Of a stretch of 35,479 bases of DNA, positions 1 through 8,614 are shown one piece after another. The stretch covers positions 1 through 35,479 of the forward strand of contig CAYLIC010000023.1 of assembly GCA_964383815.1 (NCBI GenBank), given 5' to 3'. This DNA is from UBA11524 sp964383815. GTDB lineage: Bacteria; Bacillota; Clostridia; Christensenellales; Aristaeellaceae. Position 1 is the stretch's first letter. Each line of letters opens with the position of its first letter. The position numbers were made by a program, and so were the translations under genes. A model generated the notes under the pieces. That model did no database searches. It was not told the DNA's origin and was given only the letters and a program-made list of their open reading frames with translations.

Positions 1-508
1 CTTCGGCCATTTCCAGGTAACGGGGGCCCTTTTCCAGGGTGCCGTACATGGTGCCCACCTGGCTGCGCAGGCCCTTGCCCAGGTCCTCCAGGCCGGCGCC
101 AATGCGCAGACCATCGTCAGAGAAGGCGGACTGGGTGCGGCCGTACACGATCTGCAGGAACAGCTCCCGCATGGCGGTGTTGATGGCATCGCACACCAGG
201 TCGGTGTTCAGGGCCTCCAGGATGGTCTTGCCGGGGAGAATCTCACTGGCCATGGCGGCGGAGTGGGTCATGCCGGAGCAGCCGATGGTTTCAACCAGCG
301 CCTCCTGAATAACGCCTTCCTTCACGTTCAGGGTCAGCTTGCAGGTGCCCTGCTGGGGGGCGCACCAGCCAATACCGTGGGTCAGGCCGGAAATGTCCTT
401 AATCTCCTTGGCCTGGATCCACTTGCCTTCCTCCGGGATGGGCGCGGGGCCGTGGTTGGGGCCCTTCGCGACGCATACCATTTCTTCAACTTCCTTGGTG
501 TAAAGCAT
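1..508 (-). CDS. NifU-like iron-sulfur cluster assembly scaffold protein (partial, C-terminus off the window)
   Basis: The first 169 residues are visible; the gene runs off the left edge. The start ATG (506-508 complement) has an AGGAGGAAAC ribosome site at 515-524. Four cysteines stand out: C12, C49 and C56 (in WCAPQQGTC) and C77 (in IGCSGMTHSAA). The last resembles the substrate cysteine motif of NifU/IscU-like scaffolds. Overall it matches, from memory, the conserved Clostridia family annotated as an Fe-S scaffold that usually sits beside a 'GGGtGRT' protein; that partner would be expected further left, outside the window. The likely role is cytoplasmic assembly or transfer of Fe-S clusters, which is inferred from the family. 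It is transcribed divergently from galE. Confidence 0.75.
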   Translation of the reverse strand, partial: MLYTKEVEEMVCVAKGPNHGPAPIPEEGKWIQAKEIKDISGLTHGIGWCAPQQGTCKLTLNVKEGVIQEALVETIGCSGMTHSAAMASEILPGKTILEALNTDLVCDAINTAMRELFLQIVYGRTQSAFSDDGLRIGAGLEDLGKGLRSQVGTMYGTLEKGPRYLEMAE

Positions 509-567
509 CGGATAGTTTCCTCCTATCATGAGATAGTCGTGGCATGGGGATACTCATTGTCCATAAC

Positions 568-596
568 AGTATAGCACACTTTTCCCCTGATGAACA
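568..596 (-). promoter_or_regulatory. Possible promoter of the NifU-like gene
   Basis: Reading the minus strand, a good -10 (TATACT, 568-573) lies 17 nt from a weak -35 (TGTTCA, 591-596), about 60 nt upstream of the start codon. A short palindrome, CCCCTG-ATGAA-CAGGGG (584-600), overlaps the -35 and could be an operator. Only the -10 is convincing. Confidence 0.4.
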
Positions 597-667
597 GGGG
601 GATTTTCGGATTTTGTGAGAAAATTATCAATGCAGGCCGGGCAGGCGGAATATCCGCGGAAAAGTAT

Positions 668-695
668 TGTCAAATTTGCTTTTTGCCGTATAATA
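668..695 (+). promoter_or_regulatory. Sigma-A-type promoter of galE
   Basis: TTGTCA (668-673), a 16-nt spacer, then a perfect TATAAT (690-695), 42 nt before the galE start codon. Confidence 0.75.
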
Positions 696-737
696 TAAAA
701 GGGTATGTATGCCAGTATACAAGGAGGACTTTTTTTC

Positions 738-1754
738 ATGAAGATACTTTTGACGGGCGGCGCCGGTTTCATTGGCAGCCACACCTGCGTGGAAATGCTC
801 TCTGCCGGGCACGACGTGGTCATTGTGGACAATTTCATCAACAGCCACCCCGAGGCCGTGCGCCGGGTGGAAGAAATCACCGGCAAGCCCATCAAGGTTT
901 ACCAGGCGGACGTGTGCGACAGGGACGCCATGAACCGCATTTTTGACGAGAACACCTTTGATGCGGTGATTCACTTTGCAGGCCTGAAGGCCGTGGGCGA
1001 AAGCGTCAGCGTACCGCTGAAGTACTACCGCAACAACCTGGATTCCACCCTGACCCTGTGCGAAACCATGGCGGCCCACGGCTGCAAGCGGCTGGTGTTT
1101 TCCTCCTCCGCCACGGTGTATGGCGTGCCGGACGAGGTTCCCCTGCGGGAGGACATGTTCTGCAAGGGGTGCACCAACCCCTATGGCTGGACAAAATATA
1201 TGATTGAGAAAATCCTTGAGGGTGTGGTGAAGGCCGACCCGGCCTGGAGCGTGGTGCTGCTGCGCTACTTCAACCCCATTGGCGCCCATTCCTCCGGCCG
1301 CATTGGCGAGGATCCCAGCGGCATTCCCAACAACCTGATGCCCTATATCACCAAGGTGGCTGTGGGCCAGCTGGAAAAGCTGAGCGTTTTCGGCAACGAT
1401 TACAACACCCCCGACGGCACCGGCGTGCGGGACTACATCCATGTGGTGGACCTGGCGAAGGGTCATGTTGCCGCCTGCCAGTATGCCGCCGGGACCACCG
1501 GCTGCGAGATTATCAACCTGGGTACCGGCGTGGGGTATTCCGTGCTGGACATTGTGAAGGCCTTTACCGCCGTGAACCGGGTGGACGTGCCCTATGTGAT
1601 TGCGCCGCGCCGCCCCGGTGATGTGGACGCCTGCTATGCCGATCCCTCCAAGGCGGAAAAGCTGCTGGGCTGGAAGGCGGAAAAGACCCTGGAGGACATG
1701 TGCCGTGATTCCTGGCGCTGGCAGAGCGCCAACCCCAAGGGTTACCTGGGCTGA
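738..1754 (+). CDS. galE: UDP-glucose 4-epimerase
   Basis: This 338-aa protein interconverts UDP-glucose and UDP-galactose in the Leloir pathway and so supplies sugars for cell-surface polymers. It is an extended short-chain dehydrogenase. The NAD-binding Rossmann motif TGGAGFIGSH is at residues 6-15. The catalytic serine is S124 (VFSSSATVYG), and Y149/K153 form the YxxxK pair (YGWTK). The C-terminal substrate region contains RRPGDVDACYAD, typical of GalE. Length is normal for the family. The start at 738 was chosen over an in-frame ATG at 705 because AAGGAGGA (721-728) is correctly spaced for it and the Rossmann fold begins at once. It has its own promoter and a terminator, so it is probably monocistronic. 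Confidence 0.97.
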   Translation: MKILLTGGAGFIGSHTCVEMLSAGHDVVIVDNFINSHPEAVRRVEEITGKPIKVYQADVCDRDAMNRIFDENTFDAVIHFAGLKAVGESVSVPLKYYRNNLDSTLTLCETMAAHGCKRLVFSSSATVYGVPDEVPLREDMFCKGCTNPYGWTKYMIEKILEGVVKADPAWSVVLLRYFNPIGAHSSGRIGEDPSGIPNNLMPYITKVAVGQLEKLSVFGNDYNTPDGTGVRDYIHVVDLAKGHVAACQYAAGTTGCEIINLGTGVGYSVLDIVKAFTAVNRVDVPYVIAPRRPGDVDACYADPSKAEKLLGWKAEKTLEDMCRDSWRWQSANPKGYLG

Positions 1755-1765
1755 TGAACCCTTCT

Positions 1766-1797
1766 CCCGGCGCGGCAAGGCTTCCGCGCCGGGTTTT
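1766..1797 (+). terminator. Intrinsic terminator after galE
   Basis: A perfect 10-bp stem, CCCGGCGCGG (1766-1775) with CCGCGCCGGG (1784-1793), encloses an 8-nt loop and is followed by TTTTC. It ends only 22 nt before the next start codon. The T-tract is short, so some read-through is possible. Confidence 0.85.
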
Positions 1798-1819
1798 CAA
1801 GCAAGCGGAGGTGCAAAGG

Positions 1820-3691
1820 ATGAGGCGTGTGATGCTGCTGCTGGGCGGCACAGGCTGTGCTGTGGCCCGGGCCGTTGTTTACGCTGCATGCGCAGGCGCG
1901 TGGGCCGGGGAAACCGAGCTGCTCCTGGTGGACAATGGCGCCGCTGCCGCCCAGGCGGCCCAGGTGGCCCAAATGGTGGAGCAGTACGGGCGCCTGCGGG
2001 CCTGCATGGAGCAGGTGCCGGGCCAGCGCCTGGGTTTCACCGCGCCGCTGCACCTGCACACCTGGTCCCATGCGCTGCCTGCCCAAAGCCTGAACCAGTG
2101 GGCCGCTTCTGAAGAGGACAAGCTCCTGTGCCGGGCGCTGTTCCCCGAAAAAGTGGCAGCACAAGACCTGTCCGGCGATTTGTCCGGCTGCGATGCCGCC
2201 GCCCGGGCAGTTTTCGCCGCCCTGCTGGAAAAGGCCGCACCCCTGTCCCTGGGCGAGGATGACCGGCTGCTGCTGGTGGGCAGCCTGGCGGATGGCTGGG
2301 GCGCTGCGGGGGTGGATGCCTTCGCCCGGTGCTACCGGCACAGCGGCGCCCAGGTGGCCTCCCTGCTGCTGATGCCCTACGCCGGCCAGGACGAGCATGC
2401 CCACCGCCGGGCCGAGGAGGCCCTGCGCGGCCTGGCCCGCAGCGAAACCGTCTACCTGCTGGGCACCAGCGAAAGCGATTGCGCCAGCGCCGATCCGGCC
2501 TGTGCCAACCTGGTGGAGTGGCTGGCCTGCTGCTGCGGGGATAGCTTCTTCCGCGCCCAGGTGCCGCCTGTGGGGCTGATGACCTACCGGGTTGCCGCCG
2601 GGCGCCTGGGATGGGAGAGCTTTCCCGGGGCGTACCGGGTGTGCTACGGCAGCCTGGTGAAAACAGCCGCCGCCTTCTGCGTGACCTTTGAACCGTTCAT
2701 CCGCCGGAGCCTGTCCTCCCCCAGCTGGCTGAGGGACAGGCTGCGGGGCTGGTATGCCGGGTATTTCCGCCGGGCCGCCGGTGAGGGTGAGGACTGCCGG
2801 GCGGAGCTGATGCAGGATTTGGACTGCGCCATGAATCTCCTGCGCGGTTGCCTTGGATGGATGAGCGCCATGCTGCGCAACATGCCGCCGCTGCTGCGCT
2901 CCTCCAGCGCCATGGAGCAGGCCCGGCATGCCGCGGCGGAGAACTATCGCCAGTATATCGATGTGGCAGGCCAGCTGGCCATGCTGCGCCAGGAGGCCCA
3001 GGAAAGCGGCCTGCTGGAGGAGAAAATTGTCCACCGGCACAAGGGCGAAACCGACGAGGCGGAGCAGCTGCAGCAGTTGTTTGCCCGGATGGAGGAGAAA
3101 AAGCAGGCTCTGGCCCAGCAGCAGGAGAGCCACAACCGCCGCATTGGCGGCCCGGCACAGCTGCTGATGATGAAGAGCCTCCTTGGCGACCTGCGCGCCC
3201 AGTCGGAAAACCTGCACGCCCAAGCCAGCGAGGCCCAGCGCCGCATTGACGAGGCTGCGCTGATTGCCGCGCCGGAGGAGCAGCACCGCATTGCCACCGC
3301 CCGCACCAAGCTGAAGCGGCTGCAGCGGTATGTATCCCAGGTGGACGCCTGCATGCTGATTGTCCGCCTGGAGCGGGACAAGGCCAGGGAGAGCGGTGTG
3401 CACCGCCGCCCGCCGGAGCTGGCAGAGGCGGAAGCACTGCCGGAAAACGGGCTGTTTTCCCCCAAGGGGCTGGACAGCCTGCTGGCCTTGCAGGACAGGG
3501 ATGCCAAAAGCGCCAGGCGCGCCGCCAGCGAGGCGGAGCAGGCCTTTCCCGGCCTGGTGCTGCCCGTGAAGGGCGGCGAAGGCACCCTTTCGGAGCTGAT
3601 AAGCCGCCTGCGCCCGGAGGACGGGCCTGCATCCCCCGTGGCGGCACTGCTGCGGGACACCATGCTGACCATGGCAAAGGAGGTACACTGA
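1820..3691 (+). CDS. Divergent tubulin/FtsZ-like protein with C-terminal coiled coil
   Basis: This 623-aa protein has no close match that I recognise by name. The N-terminus (LLLGGTGCAVARAVVY, residues 6-21, then ELLLVDNG, 33-40) has the spacing of the glycine-rich T1 loop and second strand of bacterial 'tubulin-like' (Pfam Tubulin_2) proteins. The stretch VGSLADGWGAAGV (153-165) sits where these proteins usually read GS-x-FGGTGAAG, the T4 phosphate loop, but here the first glycines and threonine are replaced. Residues about 355-525 are rich in Glu, Gln, Arg, Leu and Ala in heptad-like order, indicating a long coiled coil. No signal peptide or membrane segment is visible. The start at 1820 has a GGAGGTG site at 1807-1813. 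The stop overlaps the next start (TGATG), so the two genes are translationally coupled. GTP binding and polymer formation are inference. Confidence 0.6.
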   Translation: MRRVMLLLGGTGCAVARAVVYAACAGAWAGETELLLVDNGAAAAQAAQVAQMVEQYGRLRACMEQVPGQRLGFTAPLHLHTWSHALPAQSLNQWAASEEDKLLCRALFPEKVAAQDLSGDLSGCDAAARAVFAALLEKAAPLSLGEDDRLLLVGSLADGWGAAGVDAFARCYRHSGAQVASLLLMPYAGQDEHAHRRAEEALRGLARSETVYLLGTSESDCASADPACANLVEWLACCCGDSFFRAQVPPVGLMTYRVAAGRLGWESFPGAYRVCYGSLVKTAAAFCVTFEPFIRRSLSSPSWLRDRLRGWYAGYFRRAAGEGEDCRAELMQDLDCAMNLLRGCLGWMSAMLRNMPPLLRSSSAMEQARHAAAENYRQYIDVAGQLAMLRQEAQESGLLEEKIVHRHKGETDEAEQLQQLFARMEEKKQALAQQQESHNRRIGGPAQLLMMKSLLGDLRAQSENLHAQASEAQRRIDEAALIAAPEEQHRIATARTKLKRLQRYVSQVDACMLIVRLERDKARESGVHRRPPELAEAEALPENGLFSPKGLDSLLALQDRDAKSARRAASEAEQAFPGLVLPVKGGEGTLSELISRLRPEDGPASPVAALLRDTMLTMAKEVH

Positions 3692-6600
3692 TGCCCGAAG
3701 GAATGACCTTCCTGCCCGATGAGCGGGATGTGGAGCTTTCACCCGGCGTGGGCATTGTGTCCGCACCGGCAAAGGGCCTGGACAGCCTGGGTGCAGCCGC
3801 CGTGCTGAACCTTCAGGAGGAAAGCTGGCGCGGGCTGCTGGCCTTCTGCCTGCTGGCGGATGCCTGGGGCCTGCCGCCTGTCACCATCCGCCAGGTGCAG
3901 CCGGAAAGCTCCGCCTTTGCCAGGGCCGTCCTGCCGGAGCAGGTTTTCCTGGTGCTGTGGGAAAACCAGCTGCTGGGCACTTTGCATCCCCAGGCCGGGG
4001 TGCTCCCCGCTGCCCGGATGGAAAAACTGACCCTGCCGCAGCGGGTCTATTGGTACGATGGGGTATTTGCCGACCCAACCTTAACCCTGAACGAGCGGGA
4101 CCGCACCCTGCTCATGTTCCGGCTCAGCGCCCTGAAGCGCCAGGGAGAAGGCTGCATGCAGCGCTTTCTTTCCGCGCTGACCCAGGCCAGCCTGCGCACC
4201 TCCCAGGCCGCCGCCCACATGGATAGCGAGGCCCGCCGCCTGCTGTCCCTGCGCATCAGGGCCATTCTGGGCCATGTGCCCGGCGTGACGGCGGAGGAGG
4301 GTGAATACACACCCAGCGTCAATCCCCTGCTCTCCGCCCTGGGCGCAGTGGAGCATGCCCAAGGCCTGGCGCCTGCCGTAACCTGGCTGTACAATGGGCG
4401 CCCCTTTGCCCGCAGCCACAGCGCTGCCCTGTGCGAATCCACCGGCCACGGGGACGAGGCTGCCACCCTTGCCGCCCTGGAGGAAAACGTGGCGCTGATG
4501 GAGCGCTACTCGCCCGCCTGGCGGGCCGATTGCAGCGAAGGCATCCGCCGCTGGCTCCACCAGCACCGGGACGACCGGGCGCTTCTGCCTGCCCTGCGCA
4601 CCCTGATGGAGGAGATTGCCCGGCAGCTGGGTCAGCCCCGTGCGCCGGAACCCTTGCACCTGTGCTGGCCCTGGACGGCCCGGGGCGCCACCCTGTCCCT
4701 CTGGCAGGAGGCCATGGGCACCGGCATGGAGGATGCACTGGCCCGGCCCTTTGCGGACAAGCTGTGCCTTCTGCCCGGCGGCGCGTGGACGGCCTTGCAG
4801 AACGAGTGCCTCAGCCGGGTATGCGTGCTGCCCGGCACCCAGGACACGCCCGCCGCAGCCGTAGTGCCGCCCATGTCCCAGGCACTGGCGGCCCAAGCAG
4901 GCGACAGGCTGCTGCCCGAGCGGCTGACCTTCCGCCGGGTGGAGAATGGAATTCAGGTCACCATGACCCTGTATGGTCACAGCCCGGTGGTGCTGGAGCG
5001 CACCTATGCCGGGGACGAGTGCCGCACCCTGGCCCCGGAGGATGCGCCCACCCTGGCCCAGTGGCCCTGCGTGGCGCTGGAGGGTTGGCGGGCCTACTAT
5101 GTCTATCTCCACGGCGGCAGCCTGCGGGCCGCTGCCCTGGATGGCGATGCCTGGCGCATGACGGAGGACAGGCTGTTCTCCGTGGTGGAAACGGCGCACT
5201 TCCCCGGCATGATTGCCCTGCTGGAGGGCGAATGCTGCCTGGGTGTGGTGCCCAACCGGGCAGAACCCCTTGCGCCTGCTGCCCAGGGACATGCCCTGGG
5301 TGTGATGGAGGTGGGCGCCTCCGGCCTGGCGCTGGCCTTGCAGCAGGGTGAAGCTGCCCGGCCTGTGCAGCTGCCGGGCCTGCTGCGCATGCTGCTGCTG
5401 GGCGGCAGGCATGCCCCCGTGGGTGAGGAATTTCTGCCCGGGACGCCCCTTGGGCCTGTGCTGCCTGCGGCGGTGGAGCTGTTCTCCCGGGCGGAGGAGC
5501 CCGCACCCTTTGTGGATGGGCACATCCTCCTGGCAGAAAGCTGCCAGACCCTGGCAAAGCACGATGCAAAAAACCTTCACGCCGCCTGGAAATGGCATGC
5601 GGATGCACCCGCCCGCCGGGCCCGGCGGCTGATGCTCCGCCAGGCCATGCTGATGACATCGCTGGCGGCGGCGCTGCAGGGCGCAACCGCCATTGCCTGG
5701 CGCATTGGCCTGCCGGAAGGCATGGCGGCGGAAGGCCGCCGGGAGCTGTGGCAGGACGTGGGCGAGCTGGCGATGCTGGTATCCGCCCATTGCGGCCTGC
5801 CCCTGGCCCAAAGCCAGGTATCCCGGGCGGATGAAAGCCTGGCCCTGGGCACATACCTCCGCACGGAAGGGAACATCCGCGGCGGTTTTCTGGCCCTGGA
5901 TGTGGGCAGCAGCAATGCCTGCCTGGCCCTGTGGCTCCGGGGCATGAACCGCCCTGCGGCCCGGGTGTGCCTGCCCATGGGCACCACCGCCATGCTGCTG
6001 GATGGCCTGCTGCAGTGCCCCGCTGCCCTGGAGGAGGACTTTGCCAACCTGCCCGACAGGCAGGCCCGGGAGGATTTGTGCCTGCTGGCCCGGCACCTGT
6101 CCGCCGCCCAGACCCGCCCGGAAATGGAAAAGTGCAGCCTGCTGCTGGAAAACTGCCTGGCCCACCACGGCCCGGCGCTGTTTGCCCACATAAACGGGCT
6201 GCTGCTGCAGGGCCGCACCACGGCACTGATGGCGCTGATGCTCCACGGCTTTGCGGTGCTTTTGTTCCTTTGCGGCACTGTGCTGGATCAGGCCGGTGAG
6301 GATCCCCTGCTGAACGATCACCTGCCCGCTGAAATAACCCTGATGCTCACCGGGCGCGGCAGCTGGCTGATGGCCTCCCTGCCCGAAAACGTGAAGGCTG
6401 CGCTGGCCCGGTTCACCCAGATGTGCCTGGGCGGCAGGCAGCCGGTTGGCAGCCTGCGGTTTCTGTTCTCCTCCGCCCCAAAGGAGGATGTGGTGCTGGG
6501 CCTGGCCTGCGTGAAGGATGCCGCCTATGGCATGCCTTCAGCGCCCCAGTCCCTCCGGCCCAATGCCGCACCCGCCGCCCCGGAGGCGCAGGCGGCGCGC

Positions 6601-6810
6601 TTCCTGCAGGCCTTCGCTGCCGTGTTCCCCCAGGCGGCCTGCCTGCTCTACGCCCATGTGTACGAGGCGGACGGCACCCTTGCCGCCACGGGGAGCAAGC
6701 TGCTGCAGGCTGGCGCCGCCAGGCATTTCACCCCGGATGTGGCGCCGGAGGCCGCGCTGACGGCACTCCTTGCAGACCTGCGGCAGCTGAACCCAACAGA
6801 AAGGTTGTAA
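3691..6810 (+). CDS. Large ASKHA (actin/Hsp70-fold, SrfB-like) protein, partner of the tubulin-like protein
   Basis: This is a 1039-aa cytoplasmic-looking protein with a strong AAAGGAGGT site (3677-3684) and a 1-nt overlap with the gene before it. The N-terminal half (to about residue 525) is unrecognised. The C-terminal half reads as an ASKHA nucleotide-binding fold. A degenerate phosphate-1 segment is LGVMEVGASGLALAL (536-550). A phosphate-2 segment is FLALDVGSSNACLAL (733-747), with D737 and G739 in place. An adenosine-type motif is LTGRGSW (886-892). The segment between the first two, including GATAIAWRIGLPEG, resembles the sequence before phosphate-2 in SrfB-type proteins. Phosphate-1 lacks the usual Asp and Thr, so ATP hydrolysis is doubtful. 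Pairing with a tubulin-like gene suggests one complex. Alternative: a purely structural scaffold. Confidence 0.55.
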   Translation: MPEGMTFLPDERDVELSPGVGIVSAPAKGLDSLGAAAVLNLQEESWRGLLAFCLLADAWGLPPVTIRQVQPESSAFARAVLPEQVFLVLWENQLLGTLHPQAGVLPAARMEKLTLPQRVYWYDGVFADPTLTLNERDRTLLMFRLSALKRQGEGCMQRFLSALTQASLRTSQAAAHMDSEARRLLSLRIRAILGHVPGVTAEEGEYTPSVNPLLSALGAVEHAQGLAPAVTWLYNGRPFARSHSAALCESTGHGDEAATLAALEENVALMERYSPAWRADCSEGIRRWLHQHRDDRALLPALRTLMEEIARQLGQPRAPEPLHLCWPWTARGATLSLWQEAMGTGMEDALARPFADKLCLLPGGAWTALQNECLSRVCVLPGTQDTPAAAVVPPMSQALAAQAGDRLLPERLTFRRVENGIQVTMTLYGHSPVVLERTYAGDECRTLAPEDAPTLAQWPCVALEGWRAYYVYLHGGSLRAAALDGDAWRMTEDRLFSVVETAHFPGMIALLEGECCLGVVPNRAEPLAPAAQGHALGVMEVGASGLALALQQGEAARPVQLPGLLRMLLLGGRHAPVGEEFLPGTPLGPVLPAAVELFSRAEEPAPFVDGHILLAESCQTLAKHDAKNLHAAWKWHADAPARRARRLMLRQAMLMTSLAAALQGATAIAWRIGLPEGMAAEGRRELWQDVGELAMLVSAHCGLPLAQSQVSRADESLALGTYLRTEGNIRGGFLALDVGSSNACLALWLRGMNRPAARVCLPMGTTAMLLDGLLQCPAALEEDFANLPDRQAREDLCLLARHLSAAQTRPEMEKCSLLLENCLAHHGPALFAHINGLLLQGRTTALMALMLHGFAVLLFLCGTVLDQAGEDPLLNDHLPAEITLMLTGRGSWLMASLPENVKAALARFTQMCLGGRQPVGSLRFLFSSAPKEDVVLGLACVKDAAYGMPSAPQSLRPNAAPAAPEAQAARFLQAFAAVFPQAACLLYAHVYEADGTLAATGSKLLQAGAARHFTPDVAPEAALTALLADLRQLNPTERL

Positions 6811-6814
6811 CCGT

Positions 6815-7675
6815 ATGAAAACGGATGTGCAAAAGCAGCTGAAGGAATGGCTGCTGCTGACTGCGGGCACGCTGATTATGTCCGCCGGCATTTACTTTTT
6901 CAAGTTTCCCAACAATTTCTCCACAGGCGGCGTCAGCGGTTTCTCCCTGATTCTGGGCCATTATGTCCCCAGCCTGACCCCTGGCGATTTCGTCATGGTT
7001 ATCAACGTGGTGCTGCTCATCATCGGCTTTGCGGTGTTTGGCAAAGGTTTTGGGGTGCGCACCTGCTATTGCAGCCTGCTGATGAGCGGGTTCATCTGGC
7101 TGATGGAGCGCCTGGTGCCCATGGCTGCCCCCATGACCGATCAGCCTCTGCTGGAGCTGATCTTCGCCGTGGCGCTGCCTGCGGTGGGCTCCGCCATTCT
7201 GTTCAACATGGATGCATCCTCCGGCGGCACGGACATTGTGGCCATGGTGCTGCGCAAGTTCACCAGCCTGGACATTGGCAAGGCACTGATGGCATCGGAC
7301 TGCGTTATCACCCTGATGGCCTGCGTGGCCTTCGGCATGGAAACGGGGCTGTTCTCCATTCTGGGCCTGGTGATGAAAAGCCTGATGGTGGACATGGTGC
7401 TGGAGAACATCAACGTGCACAAGTATTTCCACATCATCACCGCCAACCCCGGGCCCGTGGAGGAGTACATTACACAGGTGCTCCACCGGGGCGCTACCGA
7501 GCTGAAGGGCGAGGGTGCCTACACCCACCAGGGCCGCACGGTGCTGCTCACCGTGGTGAACCGCCGGGAGGCCATTATGCTCCGCCGCTATGTGAAAAAG
7601 GTGGATCCTGCCGCCTTCCTGCTGATTATGAACACAGGGGAAATCATCGGCAAGGGTTTCCGGGGCACCAACTGA
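6815..7675 (+). CDS. YitT family membrane protein (DUF161/DUF2179)
   Basis: This 286-aa integral membrane protein has about five hydrophobic segments in residues 10-190, including the family signatures FPNNFSTGGVSG near the N-terminus and DASSGGTDIVAMVL in the middle. The soluble C-terminal DUF2179 domain (about 205-282) contains the conserved EGAYT and the end motif EIIGKGF. YitT proteins are widespread in Firmicutes as multiple paralogues; their substrate is unknown, although transport has been proposed. The start lies 4 nt after the ASKHA gene's stop with only a weak AAAGG site, so its translation probably depends on coupling. The tight spacing puts it in the same transcript as the tubulin-like/ASKHA pair, but a functional link is unproven. 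Confidence 0.9.
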   Translation: MKTDVQKQLKEWLLLTAGTLIMSAGIYFFKFPNNFSTGGVSGFSLILGHYVPSLTPGDFVMVINVVLLIIGFAVFGKGFGVRTCYCSLLMSGFIWLMERLVPMAAPMTDQPLLELIFAVALPAVGSAILFNMDASSGGTDIVAMVLRKFTSLDIGKALMASDCVITLMACVAFGMETGLFSILGLVMKSLMVDMVLENINVHKYFHIITANPGPVEEYITQVLHRGATELKGEGAYTHQGRTVLLTVVNRREAIMLRRYVKKVDPAAFLLIMNTGEIIGKGFRGTN

Positions 7676-7688
7676 TGGAGGACAGAAA

Positions 7689-8444
7689 ATGGAACGCATC
7701 ACCAGCCTGAAGAATCCACGGGTGCTGCTGTGGCGCTCCCTGAAGGAGCGGAAAGGCCGCCGGGAAAGCGGCTGCTTTCTGGCAGAGGGCCGGAAAATGG
7801 TGGAGGAAGCGCTCTGCAGCGCCTTCCCGGTGGAGGCGCTGCTGGTGGACGAGAGCCGGGCGGCGGAATTTCCCCTGCCGGAGCATGTACCGGTGTACCT
7901 GCTGCCGGAAAACGTGCTTGCCGCCGTATGCGACACCAGAACCCCCCAGGGCATTGCCGCGGTGGTTCGCGCCCTGTCCGGTGCACCATTGGGCCAGCGT
8001 CTGGTGGCCCTGGACGGCGTGCAGGATCCGGGCAACGTGGGCACCATCATCCGCACGGCGGACGCTGCCGGGCTGGAGGGTGTGCTGCTGTCCGACCAGT
8101 GCGCGGATGTTTTCAGCCCCAAAACCCTCCGGGCCACCATGGGCAGCATTTTCCGCATGCCCATTCACGTTACCCACGATTTGCCAGCTGCCCTGAACCG
8201 CCTGCGGGGCGAAGGGTGCAGCATCATCTCCTCCCAGCTGGATGGCGAACCCTTCTACCAGCGCAGCCCGGTGGGAGAGCGCTTCTGCCTGATTATCGGC
8301 AACGAGGGCAACGGCATCTCCGATGCGGTGAAGGCCACCGCCACCCACCGTGTCCGCCTGCCCATGCGCGGCGGCGCAGAATCCCTCAATGCCGCCATTG
8401 CCGCCGGCATCATGATGTACGACCTGATGCGGGATGTGCCGTAA
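7689..8444 (+). CDS. SpoU/TrmH family RNA 2'-O-methyltransferase
   Basis: This 251-aa protein of the SPOUT class transfers a methyl group from S-adenosylmethionine to ribose 2'-OH in rRNA or tRNA. The N-terminus (ITSLKNPRV...FLAEGRKMV) is the SpoU substrate-binding domain, also seen in RlmB and TsnR relatives. The three knot motifs are present: LDGVQDPGNVGTIIRTADAAG-type motif 1, with its Asn and Arg; LIIGNEGNGIS, motif 2; and LPMRGGAESLNAAIAAGI, motif 3. Length is typical. A GGAGGA site (7677-7682) precedes the ATG by 6 nt, and the gene follows yitT by 13 nt, so it is the last gene of this run before a terminator. The exact RNA target cannot be read from sequence. In many Firmicutes such a gene precedes pheST; that is not the case here. 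Confidence 0.93.
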   Translation: MERITSLKNPRVLLWRSLKERKGRRESGCFLAEGRKMVEEALCSAFPVEALLVDESRAAEFPLPEHVPVYLLPENVLAAVCDTRTPQGIAAVVRALSGAPLGQRLVALDGVQDPGNVGTIIRTADAAGLEGVLLSDQCADVFSPKTLRATMGSIFRMPIHVTHDLPAALNRLRGEGCSIISSQLDGEPFYQRSPVGERFCLIIGNEGNGISDAVKATATHRVRLPMRGGAESLNAAIAAGIMMYDLMRDVP

Positions 8445-8458
8445 GCGAAACAAAAAAC

Positions 8459-8500
8459 ACCCGCCTGCTTTTCGCAAAATGCGTTGGCAGGCGGGTTTTT
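8459..8500. terminator. Bidirectional terminator between the SpoU gene and the NTF2-like gene
   Basis: A stem CCCGCCTGC (8460-8468) / GCAGGCGGG (8487-8495) has a T-tract on the right (8496-8500) and an A-tract on the left (8452-8457). It can therefore stop transcripts arriving from both sides. Confidence 0.85.
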
Positions 8501-8614
8501 CAGTTGCCAAGGCCCGGCACCGGGCTGGCGGCACAGCGGCGGGCAATACCATTCCGGAAGGCCACACTGGGTTGTGCCGCCGGAACACCTGCGCCACAGC
8601 AGCGCTGCGTTCAT

